Below are positions 8,222 through 17,238 of a stretch of 55,651 nt of DNA, in pieces (position 1 is the stretch's first letter; the number at the start of each line of letters is the position of its first letter). The DNA is from Clostridia bacterium. GTDB lineage: Bacteria > Bacillota > Clostridia > Christensenellales > Aristaeellaceae. The stretch lies in contig JAFUCP010000245.1 of NCBI GenBank assembly GCA_017459565.1, positions 1-55,651 of the forward strand, in the 5' to 3' direction. A program made the translations under genes and the position numbers. The notes beneath the pieces were generated by a model. It made no database searches, was not told the origin of the DNA, and saw only the letters and a list, made by a program, of their open reading frames with translations.

Positions 8222-9436
8222 TTACGACTTGCGCAGGCGCTCATAGGCGTCCTTCGCCCGCCGCACGTCCTCCCGGCTGGCCCCGCGCCCGCCGTAGCGC
8301 ACGGGCAGGTAGATTTCCCGCAGCTCTGCCAGCGCGTCGGCGTCCACGGCGGCAGCGTTTTCCTCGTGGATTTGCAGTGTGTTCATGGTGGGCGCAACCC
8401 GCCCGCCACGCGCCCGAAGCAGCAAAAGCGCACGGCGGTACTGCTGGCGCACGCCGTCCTCCGGGGCACGGCGCAGCCGGATTCGGCCCGGTCCCTCGGG
8501 CGCGGCGTCGTCCAGCGCCTCCCGCTGTTCCTCGCCGGAGGAGGCATCGCTCCGGGCGACACGCCGGGACAACGCCCGCAGGATGACAAACGTCAGCGCC
8601 GCCAGCGCGGCAATGCCCGCCGCCTGTAGCAGAAAGCGCACCACGGGCGGAAACGCCCGCAAATCCTCGGCGGCCCTCGCCACCGTCGGCTGGTCCCCCG
8701 CCATGGGCGCGGCCAGCTGGGGCAGCTCGCCCGCGCCCATGCCCGTAAAGCCCAGCCAGGCCATCAGCCGCGCCACCAGGTACAGCACCAGCTGCAGCAC
8801 GTACATCACCAGGGCCAGCACATTCAGCACCACGTTGTCCAAAAACCACTGCCAGCCCGCCCTCAGCGCCGCCACGATCTGCGGCTGGGAGAGGCCGAAG
8901 CCCGCGGCGCAGACCAGCGCCACGCCGCCCAGGTTGATGGCCCGGAAGCGGAAGGTGCGCGCCACCCGGTCGTCGTGGCGCAAAAGCCGCAGCAGCGCCA
9001 TGCTCAGCGTGAAGTACATAAACAGCCAGGGCAGGCCATCCTTCCAGCGCTCCGCCTGGATCAGCAGCGCCACCAGCAGCGCCAGGCCGAATACGATCAG
9101 GCTGTGGCGAAAGCGGTCCGCCGCGTAATCGTAGTCCGGCGCGCGGCGGTTGTTGTAGACGTACAGCGGCAGATAGACCAGCATCGGCAGCGACACCAGC
9201 CGCCCCGCGGTGTTCCCCGCCACGATCATGCAGGGCACGATGGCCGCCATGGGCAGCCAGCGCAGATACGGCCTGCCCCGCCCCGTCAGCCTGCCGCTGA
9301 GCCAGCAGGCCGCCAGCAGCATGACCGGCACCCACACCAGGCCCGCCGCGCAAAAGCGCAGCAGCCCCAGGCAACCCAGAGCGCCGAAGTACAGCATGGC
9401 GTCGCAGAAGAAGGGCAGCGCATAGGCAAGGGACAT
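8222..9436 (-). CDS. Membrane protein with DUF4129-like C-terminus; third gene of a MoxR operon
   Basis: The 404-residue protein has about eight hydrophobic segments: a cluster in residues 1-160, more at 170-225, and one at about 270-290. A cytoplasmic C-terminal region follows, ending in a pattern (ELREIYLPVRYGGR then KDAYERLR) typical of DUF4129. In many bacteria the third gene of MoxR-DUF58 operons encodes a TgpA-like transglutaminase with this tail. Here no transglutaminase Cys-His-Asp region is visible, and the protein is several hundred residues shorter. It starts at the ATG after AGGAGG. It is the last gene of the operon. The role is probably tied to envelope assembly, but this is inference. 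Confidence 0.75.
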   Translation of the reverse strand: MSLAYALPFFCDAMLYFGALGCLGLLRFCAAGLVWVPVMLLAACWLSGRLTGRGRPYLRWLPMAAIVPCMIVAGNTAGRLVSLPMLVYLPLYVYNNRRAPDYDYAADRFRHSLIVFGLALLVALLIQAERWKDGLPWLFMYFTLSMALLRLLRHDDRVARTFRFRAINLGGVALVCAAGFGLSQPQIVAALRAGWQWFLDNVVLNVLALVMYVLQLVLYLVARLMAWLGFTGMGAGELPQLAAPMAGDQPTVARAAEDLRAFPPVVRFLLQAAGIAALAALTFVILRALSRRVARSDASSGEEQREALDDAAPEGPGRIRLRRAPEDGVRQQYRRALLLLRARGGRVAPTMNTLQIHEENAAAVDADALAELREIYLPVRYGGRGASREDVRRAKDAYERLRKS

Positions 9437-9496
9437 GGGACGGCCTCCTTTTTTGATGGGCGCTTCGATGGAGACATGCGGCGCGAGCCTGCCGCG

Positions 9497-10567
9497 CTAT
9501 TTTTCCATATCCTCCCCGGTGAGCGCCAGCGGCGCTTCTCCCGTGGCGACGCGCAGCCGCGCGAGCAGCTGCGGGTGCAGATCGTTGCGCACGGGGGTGA
9601 TGAATATGTGGCCCCGGCCCACCGAGGCCCGGGACAGAGCCCGATCGACCAGGCCCTCCAGCGTGTCCCGGCCGGCGCAGTCCGCGCGACCCAGGCCCTC
9701 CAGCACCGTGGCCAGGTGCGCTCGGCCCAGCCCGTCCCCCACCTCGCCAAAGCCGTCGGGCATACCCAGGCTGCTGTAATTTGAGATGAAGGCATAGGGG
9801 ATGCGCTCGTCCTCCAGCGCCTCGCACACGCCCCGGCACAGCGAAAACGCCGCCTCCAGCATCCGCGCGCCGTAGCTGCCGAAGGCGAAGGTATGAACGT
9901 TCAGCATCACGGTGACGGTGCGCTCCACCGTGTAGTCCTGGCAGCGCACCATCATGCGGCCCTGCCGGGCGGTCTGCGTCCAGGAGATCTGCTTCATGGG
10001 CTCCCTGCCGGTGTACTCCCGAAAGCCCAGGGTCAGCACCGGGTCCTCCATAATGAAGCGGTTCACGGACCGTTCGCCCATCCAGCCGCCCATCAGCTGC
10101 CGGACCTGATCGGCCGGGACCCTGCGCGGCAGGATCACCAGCTCCCGCAGCAGCTCCACCCGGACCGGGGCGGTACTCAGCCCCATGAAATCGCCGCCCT
10201 CCAGCGTCGCCCCCAGGAACAGATACCTTCCCCGCTCCGGCAGGGAAAAATCCGTCCGCCGGGTCAGCCGCTGGCGGGGCATCATATACACGGTGCTGCA
10301 CAGCGCGCCGCGGTGGTTCGATACGTCCCCCACCCTCAGCTCCACCGCCGCCTTCAGCGCGTCGGGCACGTTTTCATTGACGCGGATAAACGGCAGTATG
10401 CGCCGCCGCCGGTTGGTGATCACCGTGATCAGCTGCAACGCCTCGTCCGGCTCCGCCACGGGCTTTGAGGGCTTCACATCGTATTCCACGCCCTCCAGCC
10501 CCCGGCGAAGCGACCAGAATTCCACCCCGGCGATCATCGCCGCCAGCATCAGCAAAAAGGCAATCAC
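9497..10567 (-). CDS. DUF58 domain protein
   Basis: The 356-residue protein has one N-terminal hydrophobic segment (residues 1-18), a beta-rich region and then the DUF58 core. The core shows FREYTGREPMKQISWTQTAR, the conserved RxYxxGDxxRxIxWxxxAR-type signature. A VWA-like C-terminal half follows. DUF58 proteins accompany MoxR ATPases and are thought to present substrates or metal-dependent partners to them. It starts at GTG, overlapping the MoxR stop by 3 nt, so the two are translationally coupled. Function in this organism unknown. Confidence 0.88.
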   Translation of the reverse strand: MIAFLLMLAAMIAGVEFWSLRRGLEGVEYDVKPSKPVAEPDEALQLITVITNRRRRILPFIRVNENVPDALKAAVELRVGDVSNHRGALCSTVYMMPRQRLTRRTDFSLPERGRYLFLGATLEGGDFMGLSTAPVRVELLRELVILPRRVPADQVRQLMGGWMGERSVNRFIMEDPVLTLGFREYTGREPMKQISWTQTARQGRMMVRCQDYTVERTVTVMLNVHTFAFGSYGARMLEAAFSLCRGVCEALEDERIPYAFISNYSSLGMPDGFGEVGDGLGRAHLATVLEGLGRADCAGRDTLEGLVDRALSRASVGRGHIFITPVRNDLHPQLLARLRVATGEAPLALTGEDMEK

Positions 10568-11508
10568 GGCAGCGCCTCGACGGGCACGGGGATGCGGTCC
10601 ACCAGGTGCATCAGCCGCGCCTCCGCGTCCTCGCGCTTCAGGCCCGCCCCGGCGGTGACGCGGTGGGACAGCACGCAGGGCGCCATGCGGCGGATGTCCT
10701 CCGGCAGGGCATAATCCCGCCCGGAGAGCGCCGCGCAGGCCTGCACTGCCTTGTACAGCGCAATGGCGCCCCGGGTGGACACGCCGCAGCCGAAATCGCC
10801 CCCGCGGGTGCCCGTCACCAGCTCCATCAAATACCCGGCCACCGCGTCGGAAACCTGCACCCGGCGATAGTTTTCCCGGACCCAGGCGGTCTGCTCATCG
10901 GTCACGGCCCGCCCGATGCCGCCTATGATATCCACCGTGTCCTGCCGCCTGAGGACCGCCAGCTCGTCCTCCCGGTCCATGTAGCCCAGCGCCAGCCGCA
11001 TGAAAAAGCGGTCGATCTGGGCCTCCGGCAGCGGGAAGGTGCCGTAGGATTCCAGAGGGTTCTGGGTGGCCATGACCAGAAAGCGCTCCCCCAGCGGCCG
11101 GGTCTGGCCGTCCACGGTGATCTGCCGCTCCTCCATGGCCTCCAGCAGCGCCGCCTGCGTGCGCGGTGTGGCACGGTTGACCTCGTCCGCCAGGATCACA
11201 TCGTTGAACAGCGGGCCGGGCCGGAAGCGGAACTCGCCCTGCTTCTGGTCGTAAAAGTTGATGCCCGTCAGGTCCGAGGGCTGCAGATCCGGCGTGAACT
11301 GCACGCGGCTGAAGCTGCCCCCGATGGCGCGGGCAAAGGCGCGCAACAGCATGGTCTTTCCCGTGCCGGGCACATCCTCCAGCAGCACATGGCCGCCGCA
11401 GATATAGCAAATCAGCACCTTTTCAATCTGGTCCGCCTTGCCGACGATGGCCCGGGACACGGCGGAAACGACGCTGTCCCTGTATTCGACGAATTTTGGC
11501 ATCTCCAT
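10564..11508 (-). CDS. MoxR-family AAA+ ATPase
   Basis: MoxR ATPases act as chaperones that mature or remodel protein complexes. The 314-residue protein shows Walker A GTGKT at 48-52, Walker B ILADEVNR (Asp108-Glu109), sensor 1 MATQNP and the C-terminal lid domain. It starts at the first of two close ATG codons after GAGGTG. It heads the operon MoxR-DUF58-DUF4129. The promoter is not obvious in the gap 11509-11631. Confidence 0.95.
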   Translation of the reverse strand: MEMPKFVEYRDSVVSAVSRAIVGKADQIEKVLICYICGGHVLLEDVPGTGKTMLLRAFARAIGGSFSRVQFTPDLQPSDLTGINFYDQKQGEFRFRPGPLFNDVILADEVNRATPRTQAALLEAMEERQITVDGQTRPLGERFLVMATQNPLESYGTFPLPEAQIDRFFMRLALGYMDREDELAVLRRQDTVDIIGGIGRAVTDEQTAWVRENYRRVQVSDAVAGYLMELVTGTRGGDFGCGVSTRGAIALYKAVQACAALSGRDYALPEDIRRMAPCVLSHRVTAGAGLKREDAEARLMHLVDRIPVPVEALP

Positions 11509-11631
11509 GCAAGCACCTCTTTACGGTACGTTTTCCTGTTTGTAATACATTATAACCATTTCCCCTGCGCCGTGCAAGGGTTACGGCGCGATATCGGCCC
11601 ATAACCGCCGTGATTCCGTCCGGGCGGGGAC

Positions 11632-11661
11632 TTGTGGGCTTTGTGTTTTTCTGATATAATA
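11632..11661 (+). promoter_or_regulatory. Promoter of rhaB-mrnC-rlmB-yacP-sigH
   Basis: TTGTGG (11632-11637), an 18-nt spacer and TATAAT (11656-11661) with an upstream TG (extended -10). It lies about 60 nt before rhaB. No separate promoter was found ahead of mrnC. Confidence 0.7.
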
Positions 11662-11722
11662 GGTATAGTTGTAATGAGTGGCAGAATGTCCATTCACAAA
11701 ACGCATGACGAGGAGTGATACC

Positions 11723-13201
11723 GTGAAGACGCTGAACCTGTTGGGCTTTGACTTCGGCGCGTCCAGCGGCAGGGCCATGCTGGGCACGCTCAGCGACGGC
11801 AAGCTGGATATCCGCGAAATCCACCGCTTTTCCAACGACCCTGTGATGCTGTGCGGCCGGTTCGTGTGGGACGTGCCGCGCCTGGTATATGAGATGAAGC
11901 AGGCGCTCCTGAAGCTCTCCCACATGGACGTAAAGGTGGACGCCATCGGCATCGATACCTGGGGCGTGGACTACGGCCTGCTGGACAAAAACGGCCATCT
12001 GCTGGGCCTGCCGGTGAACTACCGCGATGACCGCACCCTCGGTATGCGGGAAAAGGTGCGCGAAATCATCCCGGACGCGGAACTGTTCGCCCGCACGGGC
12101 CTGGCCTACAACCAGTTCAACACGCTCTACCAGCTCTACGCCATGCGCCAGGAGGGCGACCCCACGCTGGACGCCGCGGAGGAGCTGCTGTTCATGCCGG
12201 ATCTGCTGGCCTATCTGCTCACAGGCAGCAAGGGCACGGAATACACCATCGCGTCCACCAGCGAAATGATCAACCCCTATACCCGCGACTGGGACCGGGA
12301 GCTGCTGGAAAGGCTGGGCATCCCCACGAAGATGCTGGGCGAGGTGAAGCTGCCGGGCACCGTGCGCGGCACGCTGCTCAAAGACATTGCCCGGGAGTGC
12401 GGCGTGGATGAGATCCCGGTCATCGCCGTGGGCGGCCACGACACCGCCAGCGCCGTGGCCGCCGTGCCCGCCAGGGACGCGGACTTTGCCTACATCAGCT
12501 CCGGCACTTGGTCGCTTCTGGGCGCGGAGCTGCCTAGGCCCCTGTGCGCGGAGGGCGTGATGAACGCCAACTACACCAACGAGGGCGGCGTGGACGGCTC
12601 CATCCGCCTGCTCAAGAACATCATGGGCCTGTGGATCATACAGGAGTGCAAGCGCGAATGGGACCGCCGCTCAGACGCCGTGGATTTCGCCGGGCTGGTG
12701 GAGCTGGCCATGGCCGCGCCCGCCTTCAAGGCCATCATCGATGTGGACGACCCTTGCTTTCTCGCTCCCGGGGACATGCCCGCCCGCATCCGGGAATACT
12801 GCCGCAAAACCGGCCAGGCCGTGCCCGAGGGCCGGGGCGAGATTTCCCGCGTGATTTACGAGGGGCTGGCCCTCAAGTACCGCTGGGCCATCGAGCGGCT
12901 GGAAAGGGACATGCTGGGCAGGCCCATCAAGAGCCTGAACATCGTGGGCGGCGGCAGCAAAAACGCGCTGCTCAACAAATTCACCGCCGAGGCCATCCGG
13001 CGCCCCGTCATCGCCGGCCCCAGCGAGGGCACCGTGATCGGCAACCTGCTGATGCAGGCCGTGGCTCTGGGCGAAATCGAGGATATCTGGGCGCTGCGCC
13101 GGGTGGTGGAGGCCTCCTTCCCCACAGAGACGTTCACGCCCGAAACCGACGGCGCGGCCTGGGACCAGGCCTACGCGAAGTACCTGAAGCTGTTTGCCTG
13201 A
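11723..13201 (+). CDS. rhaB: Rhamnulokinase
   Basis: RhaB phosphorylates L-rhamnulose to rhamnulose 1-phosphate in the cytoplasm. The 492-residue protein is the usual length for this FGGY-family kinase. It begins LGFDFGASSGRAMLGTL (phosphate-binding loop) and carries IDTWGVDYGLLD, GHDTASAVAAVP and the C-terminal NIVGGGSKNALLNKF adenosine motif. I chose GTG at 11723 because AGGAG sits 7 nt upstream; upstream in-frame codons lack a site. No rhaA or rhaD homologue is adjacent. The tandem class II aldolase at 25.1 kb is a distant candidate partner. Confidence 0.93.
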   Translation: MKTLNLLGFDFGASSGRAMLGTLSDGKLDIREIHRFSNDPVMLCGRFVWDVPRLVYEMKQALLKLSHMDVKVDAIGIDTWGVDYGLLDKNGHLLGLPVNYRDDRTLGMREKVREIIPDAELFARTGLAYNQFNTLYQLYAMRQEGDPTLDAAEELLFMPDLLAYLLTGSKGTEYTIASTSEMINPYTRDWDRELLERLGIPTKMLGEVKLPGTVRGTLLKDIARECGVDEIPVIAVGGHDTASAVAAVPARDADFAYISSGTWSLLGAELPRPLCAEGVMNANYTNEGGVDGSIRLLKNIMGLWIIQECKREWDRRSDAVDFAGLVELAMAAPAFKAIIDVDDPCFLAPGDMPARIREYCRKTGQAVPEGRGEISRVIYEGLALKYRWAIERLERDMLGRPIKSLNIVGGGSKNALLNKFTAEAIRRPVIAGPSEGTVIGNLLMQAVALGEIEDIWALRRVVEASFPTETFTPETDGAAWDQAYAKYLKLFA

Positions 13202-13207
13202 CGCGCC

Positions 13208-13606
13208 ATGATATTCAATTTTGAACACGGAGCGCTGCCCGGATCGCTGGAGCTGGCCTATCTGGGCGACAGCCTGTACGACCTGTACGTGCGGGAGCAT
13301 CTGATTGTCCGGGGCGGAAAGGTGCGCGCGCTGCACCGCCAGGCCATATCCCTGGTGTGCGCCCACGCCCAGAGCGAGGCGCTGGGGCGCGTGCTGGACA
13401 TGCTCACCGAAGCGGAGGCCGACGTGGTGCGCCGCGCCCGCAACGCCCATCAGAGCCCGCCCAAAAACGCCGATCCCGGCGAATACCACCGCGCCACCGC
13501 CCTGGAGGCGCTGGTGGGCTGGCTGTACGTCACCGGCCAGCGGGAGCGCATGAACGAAATTCTGGCAGCGGCGCTGCCCTTTGAACCACAGCCAAAGGAG
13601 CCTTGA
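13208..13606 (+). CDS. mrnC: Mini-ribonuclease III
   Basis: MrnC is a dsRNA-specific RNase III-like enzyme without a dsRNA-binding domain; it matures 23S rRNA ends in Bacilli and Clostridia. The 132-residue protein has ELAYLGDSLYDLYVRE near the start and EYHRATALEALVGWLYVTG near the end, the two halves of the acidic catalytic site. It starts 6 nt after the rhaB stop and no good Shine-Dalgarno is visible, so translation is probably coupled to rhaB. It is followed by rlmB, yacP and sigH, the order seen in Bacillus, where cysS rather than rhaB is upstream. Confidence 0.93.
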   Translation: MIFNFEHGALPGSLELAYLGDSLYDLYVREHLIVRGGKVRALHRQAISLVCAHAQSEALGRVLDMLTEAEADVVRRARNAHQSPPKNADPGEYHRATALEALVGWLYVTGQRERMNEILAAALPFEPQPKEP

Positions 13607-13608
13607 AC

Positions 13609-14631
13609 ATGAGCAACGATGACAATCGCCGCAAGCCCTATCCGGGCAATCGCGCTCAGGGGGCGGGACGGCGGGTTTATCCCGGCGCCACGGGCGGCGG
13701 GCCCCGGGTGGGCCGCGTGGAGCGCAACGTGCCCCGGGCACAGCAGGTGGACGATGTCCCCGATGCCCCTCAGTGGGAGGGCGACGCGCCTCGCGGGCCC
13801 CGCGCGGCGGTTCACCACGGCAGCGCCTATCGCGCCCCCGCCGGGCCCCGGCAGTACAAGCGCGCCCCTTCGGAGGCCGGCCAGGCTGCGGCCGACCCCA
13901 CGGACGACGGCCATCTGCTGGCCGGGCGCAACCCCATACGGGAGGCGCTCAGGGCCGGAAGGCCGGTGGAAAAGCTGCTGGTGGCCTCGGGCGATCTGTC
14001 CGGCGCGGCCCAGGAGCTGATCCGCATGGCCCGCGAATCCGGCGCCGTCGTGCAGCAGGTGGACCGATCCCGGCTGGATCAGATCTACCCCGCCCACCAG
14101 GGGATGCTGGCCTATGTGGCCGCTGTGCCCTACGCGCAGCTGGAGGACGTGCTGGCCGCGGCCCGCGAAAGGGGCGAGGCGCCCTTTTTGATCCTGCTGG
14201 ACGGCATCACCGATCCCCACAACCTGGGGGCCATCGTCCGCACGGCGGAGTGCGCCGGCGCCCACGGCGTGGTGATCCCGGAGCGCCGCGCGGCGGGGCT
14301 GACCCCGGCGGCGGCCAAGGCCGCGGCGGGCGCGCTGAGCCACATGCCCATCGTGCGGGTCAAGAACCTGAACCGCACCGTTGAGGAACTCAAGGCGCAA
14401 AACATCTGGGTCGTCGGCACCGCCATGGACGGGGAAAACGCCCTGGACGCCGATCTGAGCGGCCCCATAGCGCTGGTCATCGGCTCAGAGGGAGAGGGCA
14501 TCGCCCGTCTGACGCTGGAAAAGTGCGACCGCACCATCTCCCTGCCCATGCTGGGGCAGATCGAATCGCTGAACGCCTCTGTGGCGGCGGGCATCCTGAT
14601 GTATGAGGTCGTCCGCGCGAGGGCAAAGTGA
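13609..14631 (+). CDS. rlmB: 23S rRNA (guanosine 2'-O-)-methyltransferase RlmB family
   Basis: This is an SPOUT-fold enzyme that methylates a ribose in 23S rRNA (G2251 in E. coli). The 340-residue protein has an unusually long, basic and Pro/Gly-rich N-terminal extension (residues 1-95) before the substrate-binding domain (LLAGRNPIREALRAGRPVEK). The three SPOUT motifs follow: DGITDPHNLGAIVRTAE, LVIGSEGEGI and SLPMLGQIESLNASVAAGI. ATG at 13609 is preferred: AAGGAG lies 8 nt upstream, whereas the overlapping TTG at 13603 is too close. It sits directly behind mrnC. Confidence 0.93.
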   Translation: MSNDDNRRKPYPGNRAQGAGRRVYPGATGGGPRVGRVERNVPRAQQVDDVPDAPQWEGDAPRGPRAAVHHGSAYRAPAGPRQYKRAPSEAGQAAADPTDDGHLLAGRNPIREALRAGRPVEKLLVASGDLSGAAQELIRMARESGAVVQQVDRSRLDQIYPAHQGMLAYVAAVPYAQLEDVLAAARERGEAPFLILLDGITDPHNLGAIVRTAECAGAHGVVIPERRAAGLTPAAAKAAAGALSHMPIVRVKNLNRTVEELKAQNIWVVGTAMDGENALDADLSGPIALVIGSEGEGIARLTLEKCDRTISLPMLGQIESLNASVAAGILMYEVVRARAK

Positions 14632-15191
14632 GCGGGGCGCGCGCGGGCAGAGCGCCCCGGCGTATGCTGATCGTGGACGGCTACAACATCATCAACGCCC
14701 GGCGCGACGGCGGCGCGGGCATGTCCGCCAGCACCCTCGCGGACGCGCGGGAACACCTGGTGGCGGAGCTGATGGATTACGCGGGCTATTCCGAGCAGCA
14801 GGTGGTGCTGGTGTTCGACGCCTGGATGTCCGACAGGACCCAGCGCACCGAGGAGCAGCGCGGGGCGGTCACGGTGGTGTACACCCAGAAGGGCGAAATC
14901 GCCGACCGCTACATCGAAAGGCTGTGCGACAGCCTGGCAAACGACATCGAGCTTCGGCGCGTGGAGGTGCGGGTGGCGTCCTCGGACGGGCTGGAGCAGA
15001 CCATCATACTCGGGCGCGGGGCCAGCCGCATGTCTGCACGGGAGCTGATGCTGGAAATGCAGCAGCTGCGTGCGTCGGGCATACAGCAGGTCGCCCAAAG
15101 GCCGGCCTCGCGGCGAAACCCCATCGCGGAACATTTGCCGCCGGAGGTGCGCCAAAAGCTGGATGAAATGAGAAAGGGCCATCGAAAATAG
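14628..15191 (+). CDS. yacP: YacP/Rae1-like NYN-domain ribonuclease
   Basis: The B. subtilis homologue, Rae1, cleaves mRNA in the ribosomal A site. The 187-residue protein has the NYN/PIN signature MLIVDGYNIINARRD, then VVLVFDAWMSDRT, and Asp residues (EIADRYIERL, VASSDGLEQT) that form the acidic metal site. A short basic N-terminal stretch precedes the core. The GTG start overlaps the rlmB stop (GTGA), so the two are coupled. Gene order before sigH supports the assignment. Confidence 0.9.
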   Translation: MSGARAGRAPRRMLIVDGYNIINARRDGGAGMSASTLADAREHLVAELMDYAGYSEQQVVLVFDAWMSDRTQRTEEQRGAVTVVYTQKGEIADRYIERLCDSLANDIELRRVEVRVASSDGLEQTIILGRGASRMSARELMLEMQQLRASGIQQVAQRPASRRNPIAEHLPPEVRQKLDEMRKGHRK

Positions 15192-15201
15192 GGGACGACG
15201 C

Positions 15202-15822
15202 ATGTATACTACACAGGATTTTGAAGGCATGGCGGACGAGCAGATCGTCCTGCTGGCGCAGGATGCCAACGGCGCGGCGCTGGAATATTTGCTGAACAAA
15301 TACAAGAACTTCGTGCGCAGCAAGGCGCGAAGCTATTTCCTCATCGGCGCGGACCACGAGGACATTGTTCAGGAGGGCATGATCGGCCTGTACAAGGCCA
15401 TACGCGATTACCGGGCGGAAAAGCTGTCGTCCTTCCGGGCGTTCGCGGAGCTGTGCGTCACGCGGCAGATCATCACCGCCATCAAGACGGCCACCCGCCA
15501 GAAGCACATCCCCCTGAATAGCTATATTTCGCTGAACAAGCCCATTTATGAGGAGGACTCCGACCGCACGCTGCTGGACGTGATCACCGAGGAGGGCACC
15601 TCCAACCCGGAGGAGATGTTCATCGACCGGGAGGACCTCTCGCTGATCGAGGGCAAGATCGGCCAGATGCTCTCCGATCTGGAAAAGGACGTGCTGGTGC
15701 GCTACATGGAGGGCAAGAGCTATGTGGAAATCGCAGGGGAGATGGGCCGCCACGTCAAATCCATCGACAACGCGCTGCAAAGAATCAAGCGCAAGCTGCT
15801 GAAGTATTTGGAGGAAAAATAG
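15202..15822 (+). CDS. sigH: RNA polymerase sigma factor SigH
   Basis: A sigma-70-family factor; in spore formers SigH drives early stationary-phase and sporulation genes. The 206-residue length fits. Region 2 includes DHEDIVQEGMIGLYKAIRDY, and region 4 ends with SYVEIAGEMGRHVKSIDNAL (helix-turn-helix). It begins MYTTQDFEGMADEQIVLLAQ, close to other SigH proteins. It is the last gene of the rhaB-mrnC-rlmB-yacP-sigH cluster and is followed by a strong terminator. In Bacillus, sigH is followed by rpmG-secE-nusG; here the restriction island begins instead. Confidence 0.93.
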   Translation: MYTTQDFEGMADEQIVLLAQDANGAALEYLLNKYKNFVRSKARSYFLIGADHEDIVQEGMIGLYKAIRDYRAEKLSSFRAFAELCVTRQIITAIKTATRQKHIPLNSYISLNKPIYEEDSDRTLLDVITEEGTSNPEEMFIDREDLSLIEGKIGQMLSDLEKDVLVRYMEGKSYVEIAGEMGRHVKSIDNALQRIKRKLLKYLEEK

Positions 15823-15870
15823 TTTTCCAATATAAAGCGCCGCAGAAAGGCATATAACAGCTTTACGGAT

Positions 15871-15907
15871 ACGGCATAGCCCAAATCACAGCTATGCCGT
15901 TTTATCC
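15871..15907 (+). terminator. Intrinsic terminator after sigH
   Basis: A perfect 10-bp stem ACGGCATAGC/GCTATGCCGT (15871-15880, 15891-15900) with a 10-nt loop is followed by TTTAT. It closes the sigH operon and marks the left border of the lower-GC island. Confidence 0.88.
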
Positions 15908-15960
15908 CCAAAGCACGCATGGCATGAAGAATAGCGCCTGCTCCGTTTGGCCCTTTCGCA

Positions 15961-17238
15961 TTATGAACGAAGCCCCGCAGCGGCCGGCATTGCCATCGCC
16001 GCTATTTCGTCGGACAGTCTGCGACAGAAGGCAGTCAATTCTCCCTGTTTTGTAATAGAGCCAAGGGCAACTTTGACGGCCGAAACCGTCACATCTTCCA
16101 TTTCATAGCTTGAAACAATTTCAGCATGTCCGGATTCGATTTGTCCGCAAGCGAATGTCGGATAGGCAAGAAACAGCCTTTTCGCTCCCGCGGCATGGCA
16201 AAATGCAAACGCTTCATATAGATCGCTTCGATCGATTTCCGGGGATTCCTTTTCAGAAATGGATTTGTATTTCGCATCGACAAGAAAGACCGGCTCCGCA
16301 TAATCGTTGATTGCATAAATCGCCACGTCCGGGTAAACGTTAATCTGTGAGCTTCTTTCGCCGGTTCTCTTGCGCCCCCAGGGTATGGCGGCCTGAGGTA
16401 CGACGCGCAGCCTGCTTCCAAGTCCGACCCGGAACGCTACAGTAACGAGCCATTCCCATATTCTCCATGTGTCGACCATAAAGCCGGGAGACATGATTTC
16501 ACCATTTTCCAGAGAACCTCCCATGCCTGCGACAACATCAAGAGAAAGGTTATAGAGTTCCGTCCATTCCCGGTTTCTTGCGGGAACCTTCAGCCGGTGC
16601 AGGCTCCCTGCCGGCTGCCTGCCAAGCTCCTGTACCGCTCGAATCAGATTCAGCCGAATCGACGCATCCACAACATATGGAAGTACGATTTTCAATGCGG
16701 AGCTGATCGCGGCATTGTACGGATTTGCTCTGTCGAATGACACGCGCTCCTGCGGAACGCCGTCCGGATTTCTTTCAAATATACGTTCGAAATCGATCTC
16801 ACCGTCAACGGAATAATCATAAAACCCTTCGCGGCGGTATTGACGAATGGGTTTTCTGCGCAGGGCCGCATATTCCCGGGCCATGATTCGCCCGGCTATA
16901 TCATAGAGAGAATCTTTATAGGATGTGCCGGATCGAATATGCTCACTCGCAATAACGCTTCCATATTTCGAAAGGGCCGCGAGCAGAAATAACGACGCTC
17001 TCCAATCGCTTTCCACCTGAGGATCGAGCATCTTGGGTATGATCTCAAGCTCCGTGTCCCTGGAAAGGCGCATTTTCCCGGCTATTCCAAGCGCACGGAG
17101 CTTTCCGTCAGATATCACCAAGGCATTGCGGTTAATATGCAGAGCATGTCGAATGACACTGTTTGCCCGGTCTATCAATTGCCGACACGCTTCGGATATT
17201 TCTATGCCCTTGCCGTATTCAACAATCGACAGCTTCAC
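15961..17238 (-). CDS. McrC-like PD-(D/E)XK restriction nuclease subunit
   Basis: In McrBC-type systems McrC is the nuclease that is activated by the McrB motor. The 425-residue protein has a beta-rich N-terminal half and a C-terminal PD-(D/E)XK core. Asp304 lies in VYPDVAIYAI, and Asp321-Ala-Lys323 in VFLVDAKYKS. NREWTELYNLSLDVV is typical of the McrC/LlaJI family. The GTG start overlaps the McrB-like stop (GTGA) and follows GGAGGGAG. It is the last gene of the five-gene island. GC is visibly lower than in sigH upstream or the GH3 gene beyond. The family is well supported; the site specificity is unknown. Confidence 0.9.
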   Translation of the reverse strand: MKLSIVEYGKGIEISEACRQLIDRANSVIRHALHINRNALVISDGKLRALGIAGKMRLSRDTELEIIPKMLDPQVESDWRASLFLLAALSKYGSVIASEHIRSGTSYKDSLYDIAGRIMAREYAALRRKPIRQYRREGFYDYSVDGEIDFERIFERNPDGVPQERVSFDRANPYNAAISSALKIVLPYVVDASIRLNLIRAVQELGRQPAGSLHRLKVPARNREWTELYNLSLDVVAGMGGSLENGEIMSPGFMVDTWRIWEWLVTVAFRVGLGSRLRVVPQAAIPWGRKRTGERSSQINVYPDVAIYAINDYAEPVFLVDAKYKSISEKESPEIDRSDLYEAFAFCHAAGAKRLFLAYPTFACGQIESGHAEIVSSYEMEDVTVSAVKVALGSITKQGELTAFCRRLSDEIAAMAMPAAAGLRS

